Below, piece by piece: positions 44,421 through 54,465 of a stretch of 64,000 nt of DNA. Below the pieces are notes generated by a model that worked only from the letters and a program-made list of their open reading frames with translations, searched no databases and was not told the origin of the DNA. Source of the stretch: Escherichia whittamii (lineage in GTDB: Bacteria > Pseudomonadota > Gammaproteobacteria > Enterobacterales > Enterobacteriaceae); assembly GCF_014836715.1 (NCBI RefSeq), contig NZ_JACSQI010000006.1:124001-188000 (forward strand), read 5' to 3'. Position 1 is the stretch's first letter, and each line of letters opens with the position of its first letter. Both the position numbers and the translations under genes were made by a program.

Positions 44421-46187
44421 ATGAACGATTCTATTAGCCATAAATTTCATCACATTAGTCGGGTAGAATACCAGGAATTGTTAGCCGTTTCCCGTGGCGA
44501 AGCCACGGCCGATTATATTATTGATAATGTCTCTATTCTGGATCTGATCAATGGCGGAGAAATTCCCGGCCCAATCGTGATTAAAGGACGTTACATTGCT
44601 GGTGTCGGCGCAGAATACGCCGACGCTCCGGCTTCGCACCGAATTGATGCCCACGGTGCAACAGCAGTACCGGGATTTATTGATGCACACCTGCATATTG
44701 AATCCAGCATGATGACCCCAGTCACCTTTGAAACCGCCACCCTGCCGCGCGGCCTGACGACTGTTATTTGCGACCCTCATGAAATCGTCAACGTGATGGG
44801 CGAAGCCGGGTTGGCCTGGTTTGCCCGCTGTGCCGAACAGGCAAGGCAAAACCAATATTTGCAGGTCAGCTCTTGCGTACCCGCCCTGGAAGGCTGCGAT
44901 GTTAACGGTGCCAGTTTTACCCTCGAACAGATGCTCGCCTGGCGCGACCATCCGCAGGTTACCGGCCTTGCCGAAATGATGGACTACCCTGGCGTAATTA
45001 GCGGACAAAATGCGCTACTCGATAAACTGGACGCCTTTCGCCATCTGACACTGGATGGTCACTGCCCCGGTTTGGGCGGTAAAGAACTTAACGCCTATAT
45101 TGCCGCGGGCATTGAAAACTGCCACGAAAGTTATCAGCTGGAAGAAGGACGCCGGAAATTACAACTCGGCATGTCGTTGATGATCCGCGAAGGGTCCGCT
45201 GCCCGCAATCTCAACGCGCTGGCACCGTTGATAACCGAATTTAACAGCCCGCAATGCATGCTTTGTACTGATGACCGTAATCCGTGGGAAATCGCTCACG
45301 AAGGGCATATCGACGCCTTAATCCGCCGCCTGATTGAACAACATCATGTGCCGCTACATGTGGCATATCGCGTAGCCAGCTGGTCGACGGCGCGCCATTT
45401 TGGTCTGAATCATCTCGGTTTACTGGCTCCTGGCAAGCAGGCCGACATTGTTCTGTTAAGTGACGCGCGTAAGGTCACGGTGCAACAGGTACTGGTGAAA
45501 GGCGAACCGATTGACGCACAAACCTTGCAAGCAGAAGAGTCGGCGAGACTGGCGCAATCCGCCCCGCCATATGGCAATACCATTGATCGCCAGCCAGTTT
45601 CCGCCAGCGACTTTGCCCTGCAACTTACCCCCGGCAAACGCTATCGCGTCATTGACGTCATCCATAACGAATTGATTACGCACTCCCGCTCCAGCGTCTA
45701 CAGCGAAAACGGTTTTGATCGCGATGATGTGTGTTTTATTGCCGTACTTGAGCGTTACGGACAACGACTGGCTCCGGCCTGTGGTTTGCTCGGCGGCTTT
45801 GGCCTGAATGAAAGCGCGCTGGCGGCGACAGTCAGCCATGACAGCCATAATATTGTGGTGATCGGTCGTAGCGCAGAAGAGATGGCACTGGCGGTGAATC
45901 AGGTGATTCAGGACGGTGGTGGACTGTGCGTGGTTCGTAATGGTCAAGTTCAAAGTCATCTGCCGTTGCCCATTGCCGGGTTAATGAGCACCGACACGGC
46001 GCAGTCGCTGGCAGAGCAAATTGACGCGTTGAAAGTCGCCGCCCGTGAATGTGGTCCGTTACCGGATGAACCATTTATTCAGATGGCATTTCTTTCCCTG
46101 CCGGTGATCCCCGCGTTGAAACTGACCAGTCAGGGGCTGTTTGATGGCGATAAGTTTGCCTTCACCACGCTGGAACTTGCTGAATAA
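44421..46187 (+). CDS. ade: Adenine deaminase
   Basis: The protein has 588 residues from the ATG at 44421 ([11 protein letters not shown]); the frame is open 63 codons upstream but this start gives the K-12 length. This amidohydrolase-superfamily metalloenzyme deaminates adenine to hypoxanthine using a binuclear metal centre. Ligands lie in [25 protein letters not shown] and [10 protein letters not shown]. In K-12 the gene is silent under H-NS unless activated by mutation or insertion. It is preceded by a poly-A/T-rich region and followed by the uhpT terminator. Confidence 0.96.
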   Translation: MNDSISHKFHHISRVEYQELLAVSRGEATADYIIDNVSILDLINGGEIPGPIVIKGRYIAGVGAEYADAPASHRIDAHGATAVPGFIDAHLHIESSMMTPVTFETATLPRGLTTVICDPHEIVNVMGEAGLAWFARCAEQARQNQYLQVSSCVPALEGCDVNGASFTLEQMLAWRDHPQVTGLAEMMDYPGVISGQNALLDKLDAFRHLTLDGHCPGLGGKELNAYIAAGIENCHESYQLEEGRRKLQLGMSLMIREGSAARNLNALAPLITEFNSPQCMLCTDDRNPWEIAHEGHIDALIRRLIEQHHVPLHVAYRVASWSTARHFGLNHLGLLAPGKQADIVLLSDARKVTVQQVLVKGEPIDAQTLQAEESARLAQSAPPYGNTIDRQPVSASDFALQLTPGKRYRVIDVIHNELITHSRSSVYSENGFDRDDVCFIAVLERYGQRLAPACGLLGGFGLNESALAATVSHDSHNIVVIGRSAEEMALAVNQVIQDGGGLCVVRNGQVQSHLPLPIAGLMSTDTAQSLAEQIDALKVAARECGPLPDEPFIQMAFLSLPVIPALKLTSQGLFDGDKFAFTTLELAE

Positions 46188-46189
46188 TA

Positions 46190-46215
46190 AAAAAAAGCCC
46201 GGCGTCATGCCGGGC
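46190..46215 (-). terminator. Terminator of uhpT
   Basis: GCCCGGC and GCCGGGC form a 7-bp stem with a 5-base loop (GTCAT). On the minus strand a run of seven T follows, so it terminates uhpT. It abuts the ade stop on the other strand. Confidence 0.85.
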
Positions 46216-46233
46216 AAAAGTCACCAGTTACGT

Positions 46234-47625
46234 TTATGCCACTGTCAACTGCTGAATTTTTTTCTCACGGCGGATTTTTCGTTCTTCCATCACCGCGACT
46301 ATCGCCATCAGGCAGATACAGCCAATAGCGGCAATATCCAGCGCGGCGAAGGTTCCAGCCCAGCCGGTGAGGCCGAACACTGGCGTACCATCGGCAATCA
46401 TCCCCAGACCTAATTTGGCAAAGCTGTCACCAATCAGGTAGGCGAAAGTGCCTTTAATCCCATCGGCAGCGCCGATCGCTTTTTTCGGTACGAAGCCAAC
46501 AGCCGCCACGCCAATCAACAGTTGCGGACCAAATACCAGGAAACCTAATGCAAAGAGAGAAGCCAAATAGATATATTGGTTGCTGGCGTGTTGATACACA
46601 CCAAGCGTGGCGATAATCAGCGCCAGTGCAATACACGCCACCAGGCCACGGCGCCCATTCGCCAGGTCAGAGAGCCAGCCCCACAGCAGGGTACCGACCA
46701 GAGCACCTGCTTCAAACAGCGTAAAGCCCTGAATCGCCACCGCTTTAGAGAGTTTCAACTCCTGAAAAGCGTACACGGTTGACCACTGGTCGATACCAAT
46801 GCGCACCACGTACAGGAAGATGTTGGCGAAGCACAGCAGCCAGATCACTTTGTTTTTCAAAACATATTCGACAAAGATCTGCCACTTGCTCATATCGGTG
46901 GATTCCGTCTCTTTGTCCTCTTCGCTGATCTCTTCGCCGAACAGTTCTTCAGCTTTGCCAAGACCATACGCTTCAGGGGAGTCGCTGCCGTAACGCAGAC
47001 CGATAAAACCGACAATCAGCGCGATAATCGACGGGAAGATAAACATGCCGATCACGTGACCGTCGAACAGGTAATTTGCGCCGAACAGTGCCACACCCGC
47101 CGCACCCGCGCCGCCGAGGTTGTGGGAAATGTTCCAGAAACCGAGGAACGTCCCGCGCTTACGACGCGGCGTCCATTTGGTAATAGTGGAGTAACTGCAT
47201 GAACCGCCAGTGCTCTGGAAAAAGCCGCTTAAGGCGTAAAAAGCAATCATCAGGAACAGGCTAACCGATCCGCTACCCATACTGGCGCTGAAGCCCAGCA
47301 TACAAATGGCGGAGAGGATCAGCATGAACGGCAGGAACTGTTTGGTGTTTTTGCCGTCGGCGTAGTAGGAAACCAGCGTTTTACCCACGCCGTAAGTAAT
47401 GGAGAAGCCCAGGCCAATCATCCCCAGCTGCGTCATGCTCAACCCGTAGGTGGAGATCATGTCGTTCTGCGCAATATTAAAGTTCTTGCGAATCAGGTAC
47501 ATCGTCAGGTAGCCAATAAAGACCACCAGGTACGATTGCATGAACGGTTTGAACCACATTTTGCGCCGCACTTCGAGCGGAAGGTCCAGGGTCGGCTTGC
47601 GAACCTGGTTTAAGAAAGCCAGCAT
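46234..47625 (-). CDS. uhpT: Hexose-phosphate:phosphate antiporter UhpT
   Basis: This 463-residue MFS carrier of the organophosphate:phosphate antiporter family has 12 membrane segments. It exchanges glucose 6-phosphate and related esters for inorganic phosphate, and also takes up fosfomycin. Family features include [16 protein letters not shown] and the conserved Arg residues in the first and second halves. It is expressed only when UhpABC senses external glucose 6-phosphate. Its own terminator follows, and a 202-base regulatory gap lies upstream. Confidence 0.98.
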   Translation of the reverse strand: MLAFLNQVRKPTLDLPLEVRRKMWFKPFMQSYLVVFIGYLTMYLIRKNFNIAQNDMISTYGLSMTQLGMIGLGFSITYGVGKTLVSYYADGKNTKQFLPFMLILSAICMLGFSASMGSGSVSLFLMIAFYALSGFFQSTGGSCSYSTITKWTPRRKRGTFLGFWNISHNLGGAGAAGVALFGANYLFDGHVIGMFIFPSIIALIVGFIGLRYGSDSPEAYGLGKAEELFGEEISEEDKETESTDMSKWQIFVEYVLKNKVIWLLCFANIFLYVVRIGIDQWSTVYAFQELKLSKAVAIQGFTLFEAGALVGTLLWGWLSDLANGRRGLVACIALALIIATLGVYQHASNQYIYLASLFALGFLVFGPQLLIGVAAVGFVPKKAIGAADGIKGTFAYLIGDSFAKLGLGMIADGTPVFGLTGWAGTFAALDIAAIGCICLMAIVAVMEERKIRREKKIQQLTVA

Positions 47626-47827
47626 GGGTTACTCCTGATTTCCCTTCATACTTCAGGCCGCAGGTGCCTTAACTGCACGCATTCCTGCAACTTGAGTTAT
47701 TTTGGGAAAGAATTAACGAATGATGGCATTGTAAAAACCAGCAGCAAATCAGGCTTGAGATAGCGTCCAGGCAAAACCAGGAAAATTTCTTAGTTTTGCC
47801 GGATATGAGGTAGAAAAGTGAGATGCA
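47626..47827 (-). promoter_or_regulatory. uhpT promoter region
   Basis: These 202 bases before uhpT are where phosphorylated UhpA and CRP act in K-12. On the minus strand repeated CCTGGTTTTGCCTGG and GCCTGATTTGCTG elements around 47750-47790 could be UhpA sites, but I cannot assign them with confidence. The 5' leader contains GCAGG/CCTGC inverted pieces. Confidence 0.45.
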
Positions 47828-49147
47828 TCACGCTTCGCGCGGTGCCTGGGCGTTCAAAAAGGGCAGTAACAACAGTGCCGAAACCCCGGCAGCAATGGCG
47901 ATAACCACGAAAAAACCACTCCAGTGCCAGGTATCCAGCACTTTCGCCAGCGGCCAACCGGCAAGCGACGCTCCCAGATAAGCAAACAAGCCGACAAACC
48001 CCGTCGCCGCACCTGCCGCTTCTTTGTGAGAACACTCTGCTGCTGCCATACCAATTAACATCTGCGGACCAAAAACAAAAAAACCAATAGTGAAAAAGCA
48101 GGTCGCCTGCATTACGTAGCTGGCAAATGGCATCAACCACAGCGAACCGACGGAAAGCAAAATCCCCGCAGCAAAAATCAAATTCATCGGCCCACGGTTG
48201 CCGTTAAACAGTTTGTCCGAGCCCCAACCTGCAACCAGCGCGCCGATAAATCCGCCCAGTTCAAACATCGTCACCGCCGTATTCGCCGTGACCAGATCGA
48301 CGCCCAGCGTCTCGGACATATACAGGTTGCCCCAGTCATTAATCGCCGCGCGAACCACATAGACCAGCACATAACAAAACGAAAGCAGCCAGATATACGG
48401 ATTCAACAACACATATTTGGTGAGGATCTCTTTACGCGTCAGCCCTGCCCCTTCCTGTTGCTGGGCGATTTCCAGCGCATCGTGCCGCCATTCTCCGACC
48501 GCCGGTAAACCTAACGCCTGTGGGCGATCGCGCAGCCGCCAGCAGAGAAAACCCCCCGCCATAATGGCTAAACTCCCGGCAATCATCATCCCGATACGCC
48601 AGCTGTAATGCAGCGCGACTGCCGCCATCACAATGGGAATCAACGCGCCACCAACGTTGTGCGCCGTGTTCCATAGCGCCCACCAACCGCCGCGCTCGGT
48701 ACGTGAATACCAGGCGGTTAACAGCCGCGCACAAACTGGCGACCCCCAGCCCTGGAAAAAGGCGTTCAGCACCCACAGCACGGCAAACGCCCATAGCGAC
48801 GTCGAGAAACCAAACAGAATGTTGATAATGCCCGTGGCGATAAGCCCAATCCCCATAAAATAACGGGCATTCGAGCGGTCACTGACAATGCCGGAGACAA
48901 ATTTCGATACGCCGTAGGTAATGTAAAACAGCGTTGCTAACAGGCCGATATCGCTACGGCTGAGTACGCCGTTGGCGAGGATTTCCGGCACGGCGGCATT
49001 AAAACTTTTACGGGTGAAGTAAAACAGCGCATAGCCCAGCCAGATGGTCAGCAAAATATGCCGACGCCAGTAGCGGTAGCGGGCATCAATTTCACTTTTA
49101 TCGCTGATCAGCGGTGCGTCGGCAGGCGCTTTCAGAAAAGGCAACAT
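47828..49147 (-). CDS. uhpC: Hexose-phosphate sensor UhpC
   Basis: The protein has 439 residues from the third possible start (ATG at 49147, MLPFLKAPAD); ATG at 49150 and TTG at 49153 precede it. UhpC is a UhpT-like MFS protein that acts as receptor for external glucose 6-phosphate and controls UhpB. It has 12 membrane segments and retains GWWALWNTAHNVGGA. It begins nine bases after the uhpB stop, so uhpABC is one operon. Confidence 0.96.
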   Translation of the reverse strand: MLPFLKAPADAPLISDKSEIDARYRYWRRHILLTIWLGYALFYFTRKSFNAAVPEILANGVLSRSDIGLLATLFYITYGVSKFVSGIVSDRSNARYFMGIGLIATGIINILFGFSTSLWAFAVLWVLNAFFQGWGSPVCARLLTAWYSRTERGGWWALWNTAHNVGGALIPIVMAAVALHYSWRIGMMIAGSLAIMAGGFLCWRLRDRPQALGLPAVGEWRHDALEIAQQQEGAGLTRKEILTKYVLLNPYIWLLSFCYVLVYVVRAAINDWGNLYMSETLGVDLVTANTAVTMFELGGFIGALVAGWGSDKLFNGNRGPMNLIFAAGILLSVGSLWLMPFASYVMQATCFFTIGFFVFGPQMLIGMAAAECSHKEAAGAATGFVGLFAYLGASLAGWPLAKVLDTWHWSGFFVVIAIAAGVSALLLLPFLNAQAPREA

Positions 49148-49156
49148 CATCAAGCC

Positions 49157-50665
49157 TTAGACATAACGTTGAGGTAGAGAGACACTGACACGCGTACCGT
49201 GCAGGCAGGAGATGGTCAAGGTGCCGCCCAGCGCGGTTACGCGTTCGCGCATTCCGGTGAGGCCAAAACCTTGCTGCCCGGAACCTGGCGGCAGACCGCT
49301 ACCATCGTCTTCAATCACTAGCATTAAACGCTCATCCTGCTGCCAGCCTTGCAGCGTGACCGCACTAGCATCGGCATGTTTCACAATGTTGTTCAGCCCC
49401 TCCTGACAGATACGAAACAGGGTTACGCGCTGGTTTTCACTTAATGCTGATTCATCGATCCGCCATTCGAGATGACTGACAATTCCGCGCCCTTCCAGCT
49501 CCATTTCCCGCATCAATGAACGGATGGCCTGCTCCAGGGTCAGATCATCCAACTGGCGTGGACGTAACCGCCCTAACAAGCGGCGCACCGCGTCGTAAAC
49601 GCCAAGCGACAGTTGTTCGATTAGCTGTCCGCTCTGTTTCACACTGGCGTTATCCGCCGCCAGCCGCTGGACAATACCTGCCTGAGTACGAATGGCGGTG
49701 ATGGTCTGGCCGATATCGTCGTGCAGTTCACGCGCTACGTCGCGACGCACACTCTCTTCGGTTTCAAGCAACCGCTCGGCAAGATGTTGATTACGCGCCA
49801 GTTCCTTCTGCAGCGACTGGTTAAGCTCACGCAACCGCTGGATGCCCGCGCCCAGTAACAGGCCTGTGAGGCTTTGCACCAGCAGCGAAAGCAATAAATC
49901 GACCGGATGATCGCGCCAGGTCTGACTGGCGATCAGCGCGATGGCGTTCATCAGCGTCGCAATCAGCGCCCCTTGCCAGCCATAGTGCCAGGCCAGGGCG
50001 ATAATCGGCAGCGCCAGGCAAAACGGAGTAAAGCGCGAGAGTTCGTTCGGCAGCCCCAGTTGCAACCACAGGCTGATAACAAACAACAGCAAATACCAGA
50101 CCAGATGCCGCCCACGCCAGTTGATCGGCTGGGAAACCAGCGATGGCCCCAGCGGCAGCCAGGTGTTATTCGCCAGATAGTGCCAGAACACCAGGCAAAT
50201 GGGGGCCAGCGTCAGACCGCCGGTTAAGGTCATCAGCAGGGCGTTCCAGGGCTCGTTTCCGTACCCATGCCAAAGCCAGGGTGACGACTGTAATAATGCC
50301 GCCGCCGTCAATGCCGCCCCCTGTAACAGCAACGTACGCCAGTCGCGCTGGTGGCGATAACGGGAAATCAACGCCACAGGCAGTAACGTCAGTAAACTAC
50401 CGATCATCAATAACGGATAATGCGTTAACCCAACCGCCTGCGTCAGCCAGTAAATCAGCAGCCATTCTGCGCCCATCAGCACCAGCCAGTATCTGCGCGG
50501 GCATTGCAACATCAGCCCCAGTCGCAGACCAAACGGAAACAGCAATACCGCCAGATCCGGTCGTTCAACCAGGTGCAGGCTGATACTCCACAGGCAAAAC
50601 CATGCGGCAGAGAAAATAAAAAAGCAGGAAATTACAGTATTTAAGCGGGAGAACAATCTCTTCAT
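49157..50665 (-). CDS. uhpB: Sensor histidine kinase UhpB
   Basis: The protein has 502 residues from the ATG at 50665; a GTG one codon upstream is also possible. The N-terminal half has about eight membrane segments (MASE1-like) and interacts with UhpC. The HisKA_3 dimerisation domain has the phosphorylated His in [13 protein letters not shown] (around residue 315), and the ATPase domain shows NIVKHA and GDGSGLPPG-type motifs (DDGSGL, GFGLTGM). It phosphorylates UhpA. It appears two residues longer than K-12, near residue 135. The start overlaps the uhpA stop by one base. Confidence 0.95.
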   Translation of the reverse strand: MKRLFSRLNTVISCFFIFSAAWFCLWSISLHLVERPDLAVLLFPFGLRLGLMLQCPRRYWLVLMGAEWLLIYWLTQAVGLTHYPLLMIGSLLTLLPVALISRYRHQRDWRTLLLQGAALTAAALLQSSPWLWHGYGNEPWNALLMTLTGGLTLAPICLVFWHYLANNTWLPLGPSLVSQPINWRGRHLVWYLLLFVISLWLQLGLPNELSRFTPFCLALPIIALAWHYGWQGALIATLMNAIALIASQTWRDHPVDLLLSLLVQSLTGLLLGAGIQRLRELNQSLQKELARNQHLAERLLETEESVRRDVARELHDDIGQTITAIRTQAGIVQRLAADNASVKQSGQLIEQLSLGVYDAVRRLLGRLRPRQLDDLTLEQAIRSLMREMELEGRGIVSHLEWRIDESALSENQRVTLFRICQEGLNNIVKHADASAVTLQGWQQDERLMLVIEDDGSGLPPGSGQQGFGLTGMRERVTALGGTLTISCLHGTRVSVSLPQRYV

Positions 50666-51255
50666 CACCAGCCATCAAACATGCAGCGCGCCAGTTCAAC
50701 GTCGTTGCTGACGCCCAGTTTTTCCATCAGATTGGCACGATGTACATGCACCGTTTTCGGCGACAAACCCAGTTCGGCGGCAATCTCTTTCACCGCCATC
50801 CCTTGCGCCAGTTTTTCCGCCACCTGGCGTTCGCGTTTGGTTAGCGGGTCCTGACGACCCGATGCCAGTTTAATAGCGATATCCGGTGTCAGATAACAGC
50901 CGCCAGTTGCAACCGTATGCACGGCCGCGATCAGCTCGTCCGGACTACAGCGTTTAGAGAGAAAACCGCGCGCCCCCGCGTTAAGCGCCTGTTCAACCAG
51001 CGCCGGACTGTCGTGAACGGAGAGCATAATTGTCGCCATACCTTTCGGTAGCTGGCTTAACAGCTCCAGCCCAGAAATATCCGGCATTGAGATATCGCAA
51101 ATACACACCTGCACACCACGCCCAGGCAAGCCAGTCAGCGCCTCACGCCCGGAACCAAACTCGGCAACTACCTGCAAATCAGGTTCCAGCCCCAGCAGCT
51201 GTGCAAAGCCGGAGCGGACGATAAGGTGATCGTCTATAAGGGCAACGGTTATCAT
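50665..51255 (-). CDS. uhpA: Response regulator UhpA
   Basis: This 196-residue NarL-type regulator activates uhpT when phosphorylated. The receiver domain has acidic Asp8/Asp9 and phosphorylated Asp54 (CICDISMPD). A LuxR-type helix-turn-helix lies in the C-terminus ([15 protein letters not shown] and [23 protein letters not shown]). It is the first gene of uhpABC. Its promoter must lie close to or within the ilvN terminator region, since only 73 bases separate it from ilvN on the same strand. Confidence 0.97.
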   Translation of the reverse strand: MITVALIDDHLIVRSGFAQLLGLEPDLQVVAEFGSGREALTGLPGRGVQVCICDISMPDISGLELLSQLPKGMATIMLSVHDSPALVEQALNAGARGFLSKRCSPDELIAAVHTVATGGCYLTPDIAIKLASGRQDPLTKRERQVAEKLAQGMAVKEIAAELGLSPKTVHVHRANLMEKLGVSNDVELARCMFDGW

Positions 51256-51273
51256 GGTCTTGTCCTGGCGGGT

Positions 51274-51306
51274 AAAAAAAACGCGCTTACCTTAACGATA
51301 AGCGCG
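51274..51306 (-). terminator. Terminator after ilvN
   Basis: On the minus strand, CGCGCTTA and TAAGCGCG form an 8-bp stem with a 9-base loop, followed by eight T. It separates ivbL-ilvBN from uhpABC. Confidence 0.9.
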
Positions 51307-51328
51307 CCGCTGTTCAAGCCTTGAGCGG

Positions 51329-51619
51329 TTACTGAAAGAACACAGCAATCTTGTTAAACATGGTCGGGTCGGACTGGTTACGCTGCACTTTCACCACATC
51401 CTCCAGTTTGTCTATCTGGCTTATCATTTGTTCCAGTCGCTGATCGTCATTGACCAGTAGCCAGATGTGGCTTTTATCACTGTCCTGAATCGGTAGACAA
51501 AGAATGCCTTCGACGTTAAAAGCACGGCGGGCAAAAAGCCCACAAACGTGGGTCATTACACCGGGATGGTTGCGAACGGTGAGTTCCAGAATCACGTTGT
51601 CATGAGTTGTGTTTTGCAT
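51329..51619 (-). CDS. ilvN: Acetolactate synthase I small subunit
   Basis: This 96-residue regulatory subunit contains one ACT domain ([28 protein letters not shown]). It activates the IlvB catalytic subunit and mediates valine feedback inhibition. It starts three bases after the ilvB stop, so the two are translationally linked. Length and sequence are as in K-12. Confidence 0.97.
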
Positions 51620-51622
51620 GGC

Positions 51623-53311
51623 TTATTCCCCCACCATCTCAGTATTTGCCGCGCCTGGCGGCACCATAGGGTACACTTTTTCTTCGGCATCAATGCGTAC
51701 ATGGATCAGCGCCGGACCAGGGCGGTTGATAATTTCCTGTAATGCCGCCTGCGGATCGGTTTCATTATTCAAATCACAGGTTTCGAGGCCGAATCCGGCA
51801 GCAATTTGCATAAAGTTGATTTTTCCCGGATAGGTGGCGGCAAAAACGCCCTGCTTGTAGAACAGGCTCTGTTGCTGATGCACCAGTCCCAGTGCTTCGT
51901 TATTCATCAGAATGATTTTGACATCCAGCTGGTTTTCGCTGGCGGTGGCCATCTCCTGAATATTCATCATCAGACTGCCGTCACCGGAAAAACACAACAC
52001 TTTGCGATCGGGGTTCGCCAGCGCCGCGCCAATCGCCGCAGGCAGGCCGAAGCCCATCGTACCCAGCCCACCAGAAGTCAGCCACTGGCGTGGGCGATTG
52101 AGCGGATAGGCTTGCGCCGTCCACATCTGGTGCTGACCCACGTCGGTAGTGATAATCGCGTTGTCATCGACACAGGCGGCAACGGCGTTAATCAGCCCGT
52201 AATGTGTTAATGGATCGCACGCTTTCGGAATAGGACACGGGAATTCACGTTGTAAATCAGCCACCTGTTGGTGCCACTCTGTACGCGGATGGACTTCCAC
52301 CCGCGGGATCAGTTGCGCCAGCACGTCATCGACATCCGCCTGAATCGCCACGTGCGGTTGCTTAACTTTGCCCAGCTCCGCGCGGTCGATATCCACATGG
52401 ATGATTTTGGCGTTCGGGCAGAACTCCTCTGTTTTGCCAATCGCCCGATCATCAAAACGTGCACCGAGCACAATCAACAGGTCCGCCTCCTGCAAGATAA
52501 AGTTGGTGCTGCGCACGCCGTGCATCCCCAGCATACCCAGCGACAGCGGATGTGCTTTTGGCAACATGCCCAGCGCCATTAAGGTCATGGTGGTGGGCAG
52601 CTGCGCTTTCTCAGCCAGTTCACGCACCCGCGCGGGCGCGTTAATGACGCCGCCGCCCAGATAAAGCACCGGGCGTTTGGCGGCGTTAATCATTGCCGCA
52701 GCGTTACGAATGCTTTCTTCGCTAAAGGCAGGCGTTGCGGCTTTTTCTGCCATCACGGGCTGTTCTTCAATCTCAAAAACCGCCGTTTGCACATCCTTAG
52801 GAATGTCTATCCACACCGGGCCAGGGCGGCCTGATTGCGCAATGCGGAAGGCATCGCTCATGACCTGCGGGAGTTCTTCGATATGTCTGACCAGATAGTT
52901 GTGTTTAGTGATGGGGATAGAAATGCCGTAGGTGTCCACTTCCTGGAAGGCATCTGTGCCAATCATCGAGGCGGGAACCTGACCGGTGATGCAAATCAGC
53001 GGAATGGAGTCCAGCCGCGCATCGGCAATGGCGGTCACCAGGTTGGTCGCGCCAGGCCCGCTACAGGCCATGCAAACCGCTGGTTTGCCGTCGGTACGCG
53101 CCATCCCCTGGGCGATAAATCCCGCGCCCTGTTCATGACGGGCCAGAATATGGCGGATTTGCGTGCTTTGGCTTAAGGCGTCATAGACAGGGAGAATCGA
53201 GCCACCAGGTATCCCCGTCACAATCTTAATGCCCTGCTGTTCCAGGAAATGAACGATAAATTCTGCGCCAGTAAAACGCTTACGTGTCGATGTTGTGCCC
53301 GAACTTGCCAT
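51623..53311 (-). CDS. ilvB: Acetolactate synthase I large subunit
   Basis: This 562-residue thiamine-diphosphate enzyme condenses pyruvate with pyruvate or 2-oxobutyrate, the first common step of branched-chain amino acid synthesis. The catalytic Glu is in ARHEQGAGFIAQG (about residue 60), and the ThDP motif runs from GDGSLMMNIQE to the downstream Asn-Asn in ILMNNEALG. FAD-binding central domain is present. Expression depends on CRP-cAMP and on attenuation by the ivbL leader at 53417-53515. Confidence 0.98.
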   Translation of the reverse strand: MASSGTTSTRKRFTGAEFIVHFLEQQGIKIVTGIPGGSILPVYDALSQSTQIRHILARHEQGAGFIAQGMARTDGKPAVCMACSGPGATNLVTAIADARLDSIPLICITGQVPASMIGTDAFQEVDTYGISIPITKHNYLVRHIEELPQVMSDAFRIAQSGRPGPVWIDIPKDVQTAVFEIEEQPVMAEKAATPAFSEESIRNAAAMINAAKRPVLYLGGGVINAPARVRELAEKAQLPTTMTLMALGMLPKAHPLSLGMLGMHGVRSTNFILQEADLLIVLGARFDDRAIGKTEEFCPNAKIIHVDIDRAELGKVKQPHVAIQADVDDVLAQLIPRVEVHPRTEWHQQVADLQREFPCPIPKACDPLTHYGLINAVAACVDDNAIITTDVGQHQMWTAQAYPLNRPRQWLTSGGLGTMGFGLPAAIGAALANPDRKVLCFSGDGSLMMNIQEMATASENQLDVKIILMNNEALGLVHQQQSLFYKQGVFAATYPGKINFMQIAAGFGLETCDLNNETDPQAALQEIINRPGPALIHVRIDAEEKVYPMVPPGAANTEMVGE

Positions 53312-53358
53312 GCTCCAGTCCTTTTCTTCTGGGCCGACTTTCCGGGAGGTGCTTAAAC

Positions 53359-53394
53359 GAAAAACCCCGCCCGGTTTGCGCCGGCGGGGTTTTG
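53359..53394 (-). promoter_or_regulatory. ilvB attenuator
   Basis: On the minus strand, AAAACCCCGCCGGCG and its partner CGGGCGGGGTTTT form a GC-rich hairpin followed by a T run, between ivbL and ilvB. Stalling at Val/Leu codons in ivbL should allow an alternative structure and read-through into ilvB. Confidence 0.88.
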
Positions 53395-53416
53395 GAATCG
53401 TGTGTTGTTCCAGTCC

Positions 53417-53515
53417 CTACGGCGCATTGCCGACGACCACCACCACACGCACGACGACCACTGCGGCGGATGGCGCAGTTGGTAGTAGTTTTGCGTTGAG
53501 CATGGAAATAGTCAT
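53417..53515 (-). CDS. ivbL: ilvB operon leader peptide
   Basis: This 32-residue leader runs MTISMLNAKLLPTAPSAA and then VVVVRVVVVVGNAP. Nine valine codons in the last third and two leucine codons make it a sensor of charged tRNA-Val and tRNA-Leu. The attenuator hairpin follows 23 bases after its stop. It is essentially identical to the K-12 leader as remembered (third residue Ile here). It is not expected to have a function as a protein. Confidence 0.95.
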   Translation of the reverse strand: MTISMLNAKLLPTAPSAAVVVVRVVVVVGNAP

Positions 53516-53644
53516 TGGGGACCTTGTTGGTTTTGTGTTTAACAATATTTATACAAGCACAGCTTTACAGGGGAGACAATGGAAAATTTTTCATCAAGGA
53601 ATAATTGGGGGGTTGATCACGTTTTGTACTGAAACGCAGGTAAC
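53516..53644 (-). promoter_or_regulatory. ivbL-ilvBN promoter region
   Basis: On the minus strand TATAAA (in CTTGTATAAATATTG, near 53554) is a plausible -10. Further upstream, ACGTGATCAAC near 53620 is a possible CRP half-site; K-12 ilvB is known to need CRP. Exact elements are uncertain. Confidence 0.5.
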
Positions 53645-53719
53645 AAAAAACCCCGCCGGAGCGAGGTTTCTTCAGCCGCCCACGGCTGGTAACCGCAAAG
53701 CACACTGTATTATGTCAAC
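53645..53719 (-). ncRNA. istR: IstR-1 antitoxin small RNA
   Basis: The 75-nt RNA starts GTTGACATAATACAGTGTGC and ends at a hairpin (ACCTCGCTCCGGCGGGGT) with a T run. Its promoter is clear on the minus strand: -35 TTGCGC, 17 bases, -10 TATACT, then six bases to the start. IstR-1 is constitutive and pairs with the tisAB leader, blocking the ribosome standby site and triggering RNase III cleavage. The pairing partner is present at 53958-53977. The longer LexA-controlled IstR-2 would start further upstream and share this terminator. Confidence 0.93.
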
Positions 53720-53827
53720 ATAGAAAGTATACGTGTTCCGCGCAGAACGCGCAATTTCGGCACGAATTTTGACTTATTTACTGCATAGTTGAGTATCGGT
53801 CACAGTTTGCGTTTTGTCCAAAAATCA

Positions 53828-53857
53828 CTGTTTATTTATACAGCAAACTTCTATAAT
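53828..53857 (+). promoter_or_regulatory. LexA box and -10 of the tisB promoter
   Basis: CTGTTTATTTATACAG (53828-53843) is a perfect CTGT-N8-ACAG SOS box. A consensus -10, TATAAT (53852-53857), follows. The box covers the -35 position, so LexA should block tisB until DNA damage. Confidence 0.9.
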
Positions 53858-53877
53858 ATCACTGTACGCAATGTGTT

Positions 53878-53946
53878 ATGCGGGGCCGCATCGTTACCCG
53901 GCGCACTAAGTCCTGGCTGAAACGGGTGGTGCCGTCAGCGCCTTAA
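53878..53946 (+). other. tisA: tisA-region leader ORF, 22 codons
   Basis: An ATG at 53878 opens a short frame (MRGRIVTRRTKSWLKRVVPSAP) that stops at 53944-53946. In K-12 this leader region is called tisA; it is not translated and serves as structured RNA with a standby site for tisB. My recollection is that the K-12 ORF is longer, so the frame may be shortened here, in line with a non-coding role. After the stop the same frame is open through tisB. Confidence 0.6.
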
Positions 53947-54078
53947 CCCCGCGTGAGCACACTGTGTTATGTCAACAAGCACAACGTTTCTTCTGAAGAA
54001 GCTGCGTGCGCAACAGCTGGCAACAGGCAGCGGAAAGGTACGTCAGCTGGCAGTGCTCCTGAACCACAGGAGACGCGT

Positions 54079-54168
54079 ATGAGCCTGGTGGATATTGCCA
54101 TTCTTATCCTCAAACTCATTGTTGCTGCACTGCAACTGCTTGATGCTGTTCTGAAATATCTTAAGTAA
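54079..54168 (+). CDS. tisB: SOS-induced membrane toxin TisB
   Basis: This 29-residue hydrophobic peptide (MSLVDIAILILKLIVAALQL to the LLDAVLKYLK end) forms one amphipathic membrane helix. It makes proton-leaking pores that lower membrane potential and ATP and promote persistence after DNA damage. It is controlled at transcription by LexA (53828) and at translation by IstR-1. A CAGGAGACGCGT ribosome binding site precedes the ATG. A terminator hairpin follows at 54189. Confidence 0.95.
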   Translation: MSLVDIAILILKLIVAALQLLDAVLKYLK

Positions 54169-54188
54169 TTCAGATTCAAGCCGCACTT

Positions 54189-54214
54189 AAGGGGAGTGGG
54201 AAACCGCTCCCCTT
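54189..54214 (+). terminator. Terminator of tisB
   Basis: AAGGGGAG and CTCCCCTT flank a loop centred on GGGAAACCG, then TTCATATT. A REP-like palindrome (TGTCGGATGCGTTGC and GCATCTTATCCGACCC) follows at about 54238-54272. The rest of the stretch up to emrD is AT-rich. Confidence 0.75.
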
Positions 54215-54465
54215 TCATATTCTGCTGGCTGACTCGTGTCGGATGCGTTGCTGATGCATCTTATCCGACCCACAGAATTTATTTAATCTAAAGTCCCTTC
54301 CGGCAACATTTATTGCCGCTGTTGTTTATATATTCTGCCGCTTCGTTATTCATCATTCCGTATATATATCTGGCTAACATTTATCAATGTGATAGATTCC
54401 TCTCCCGCATTTATTGAAATGCGTAGCAACTTATTCTAAATATTTTTTTAAAAGCGTCTGTGATA

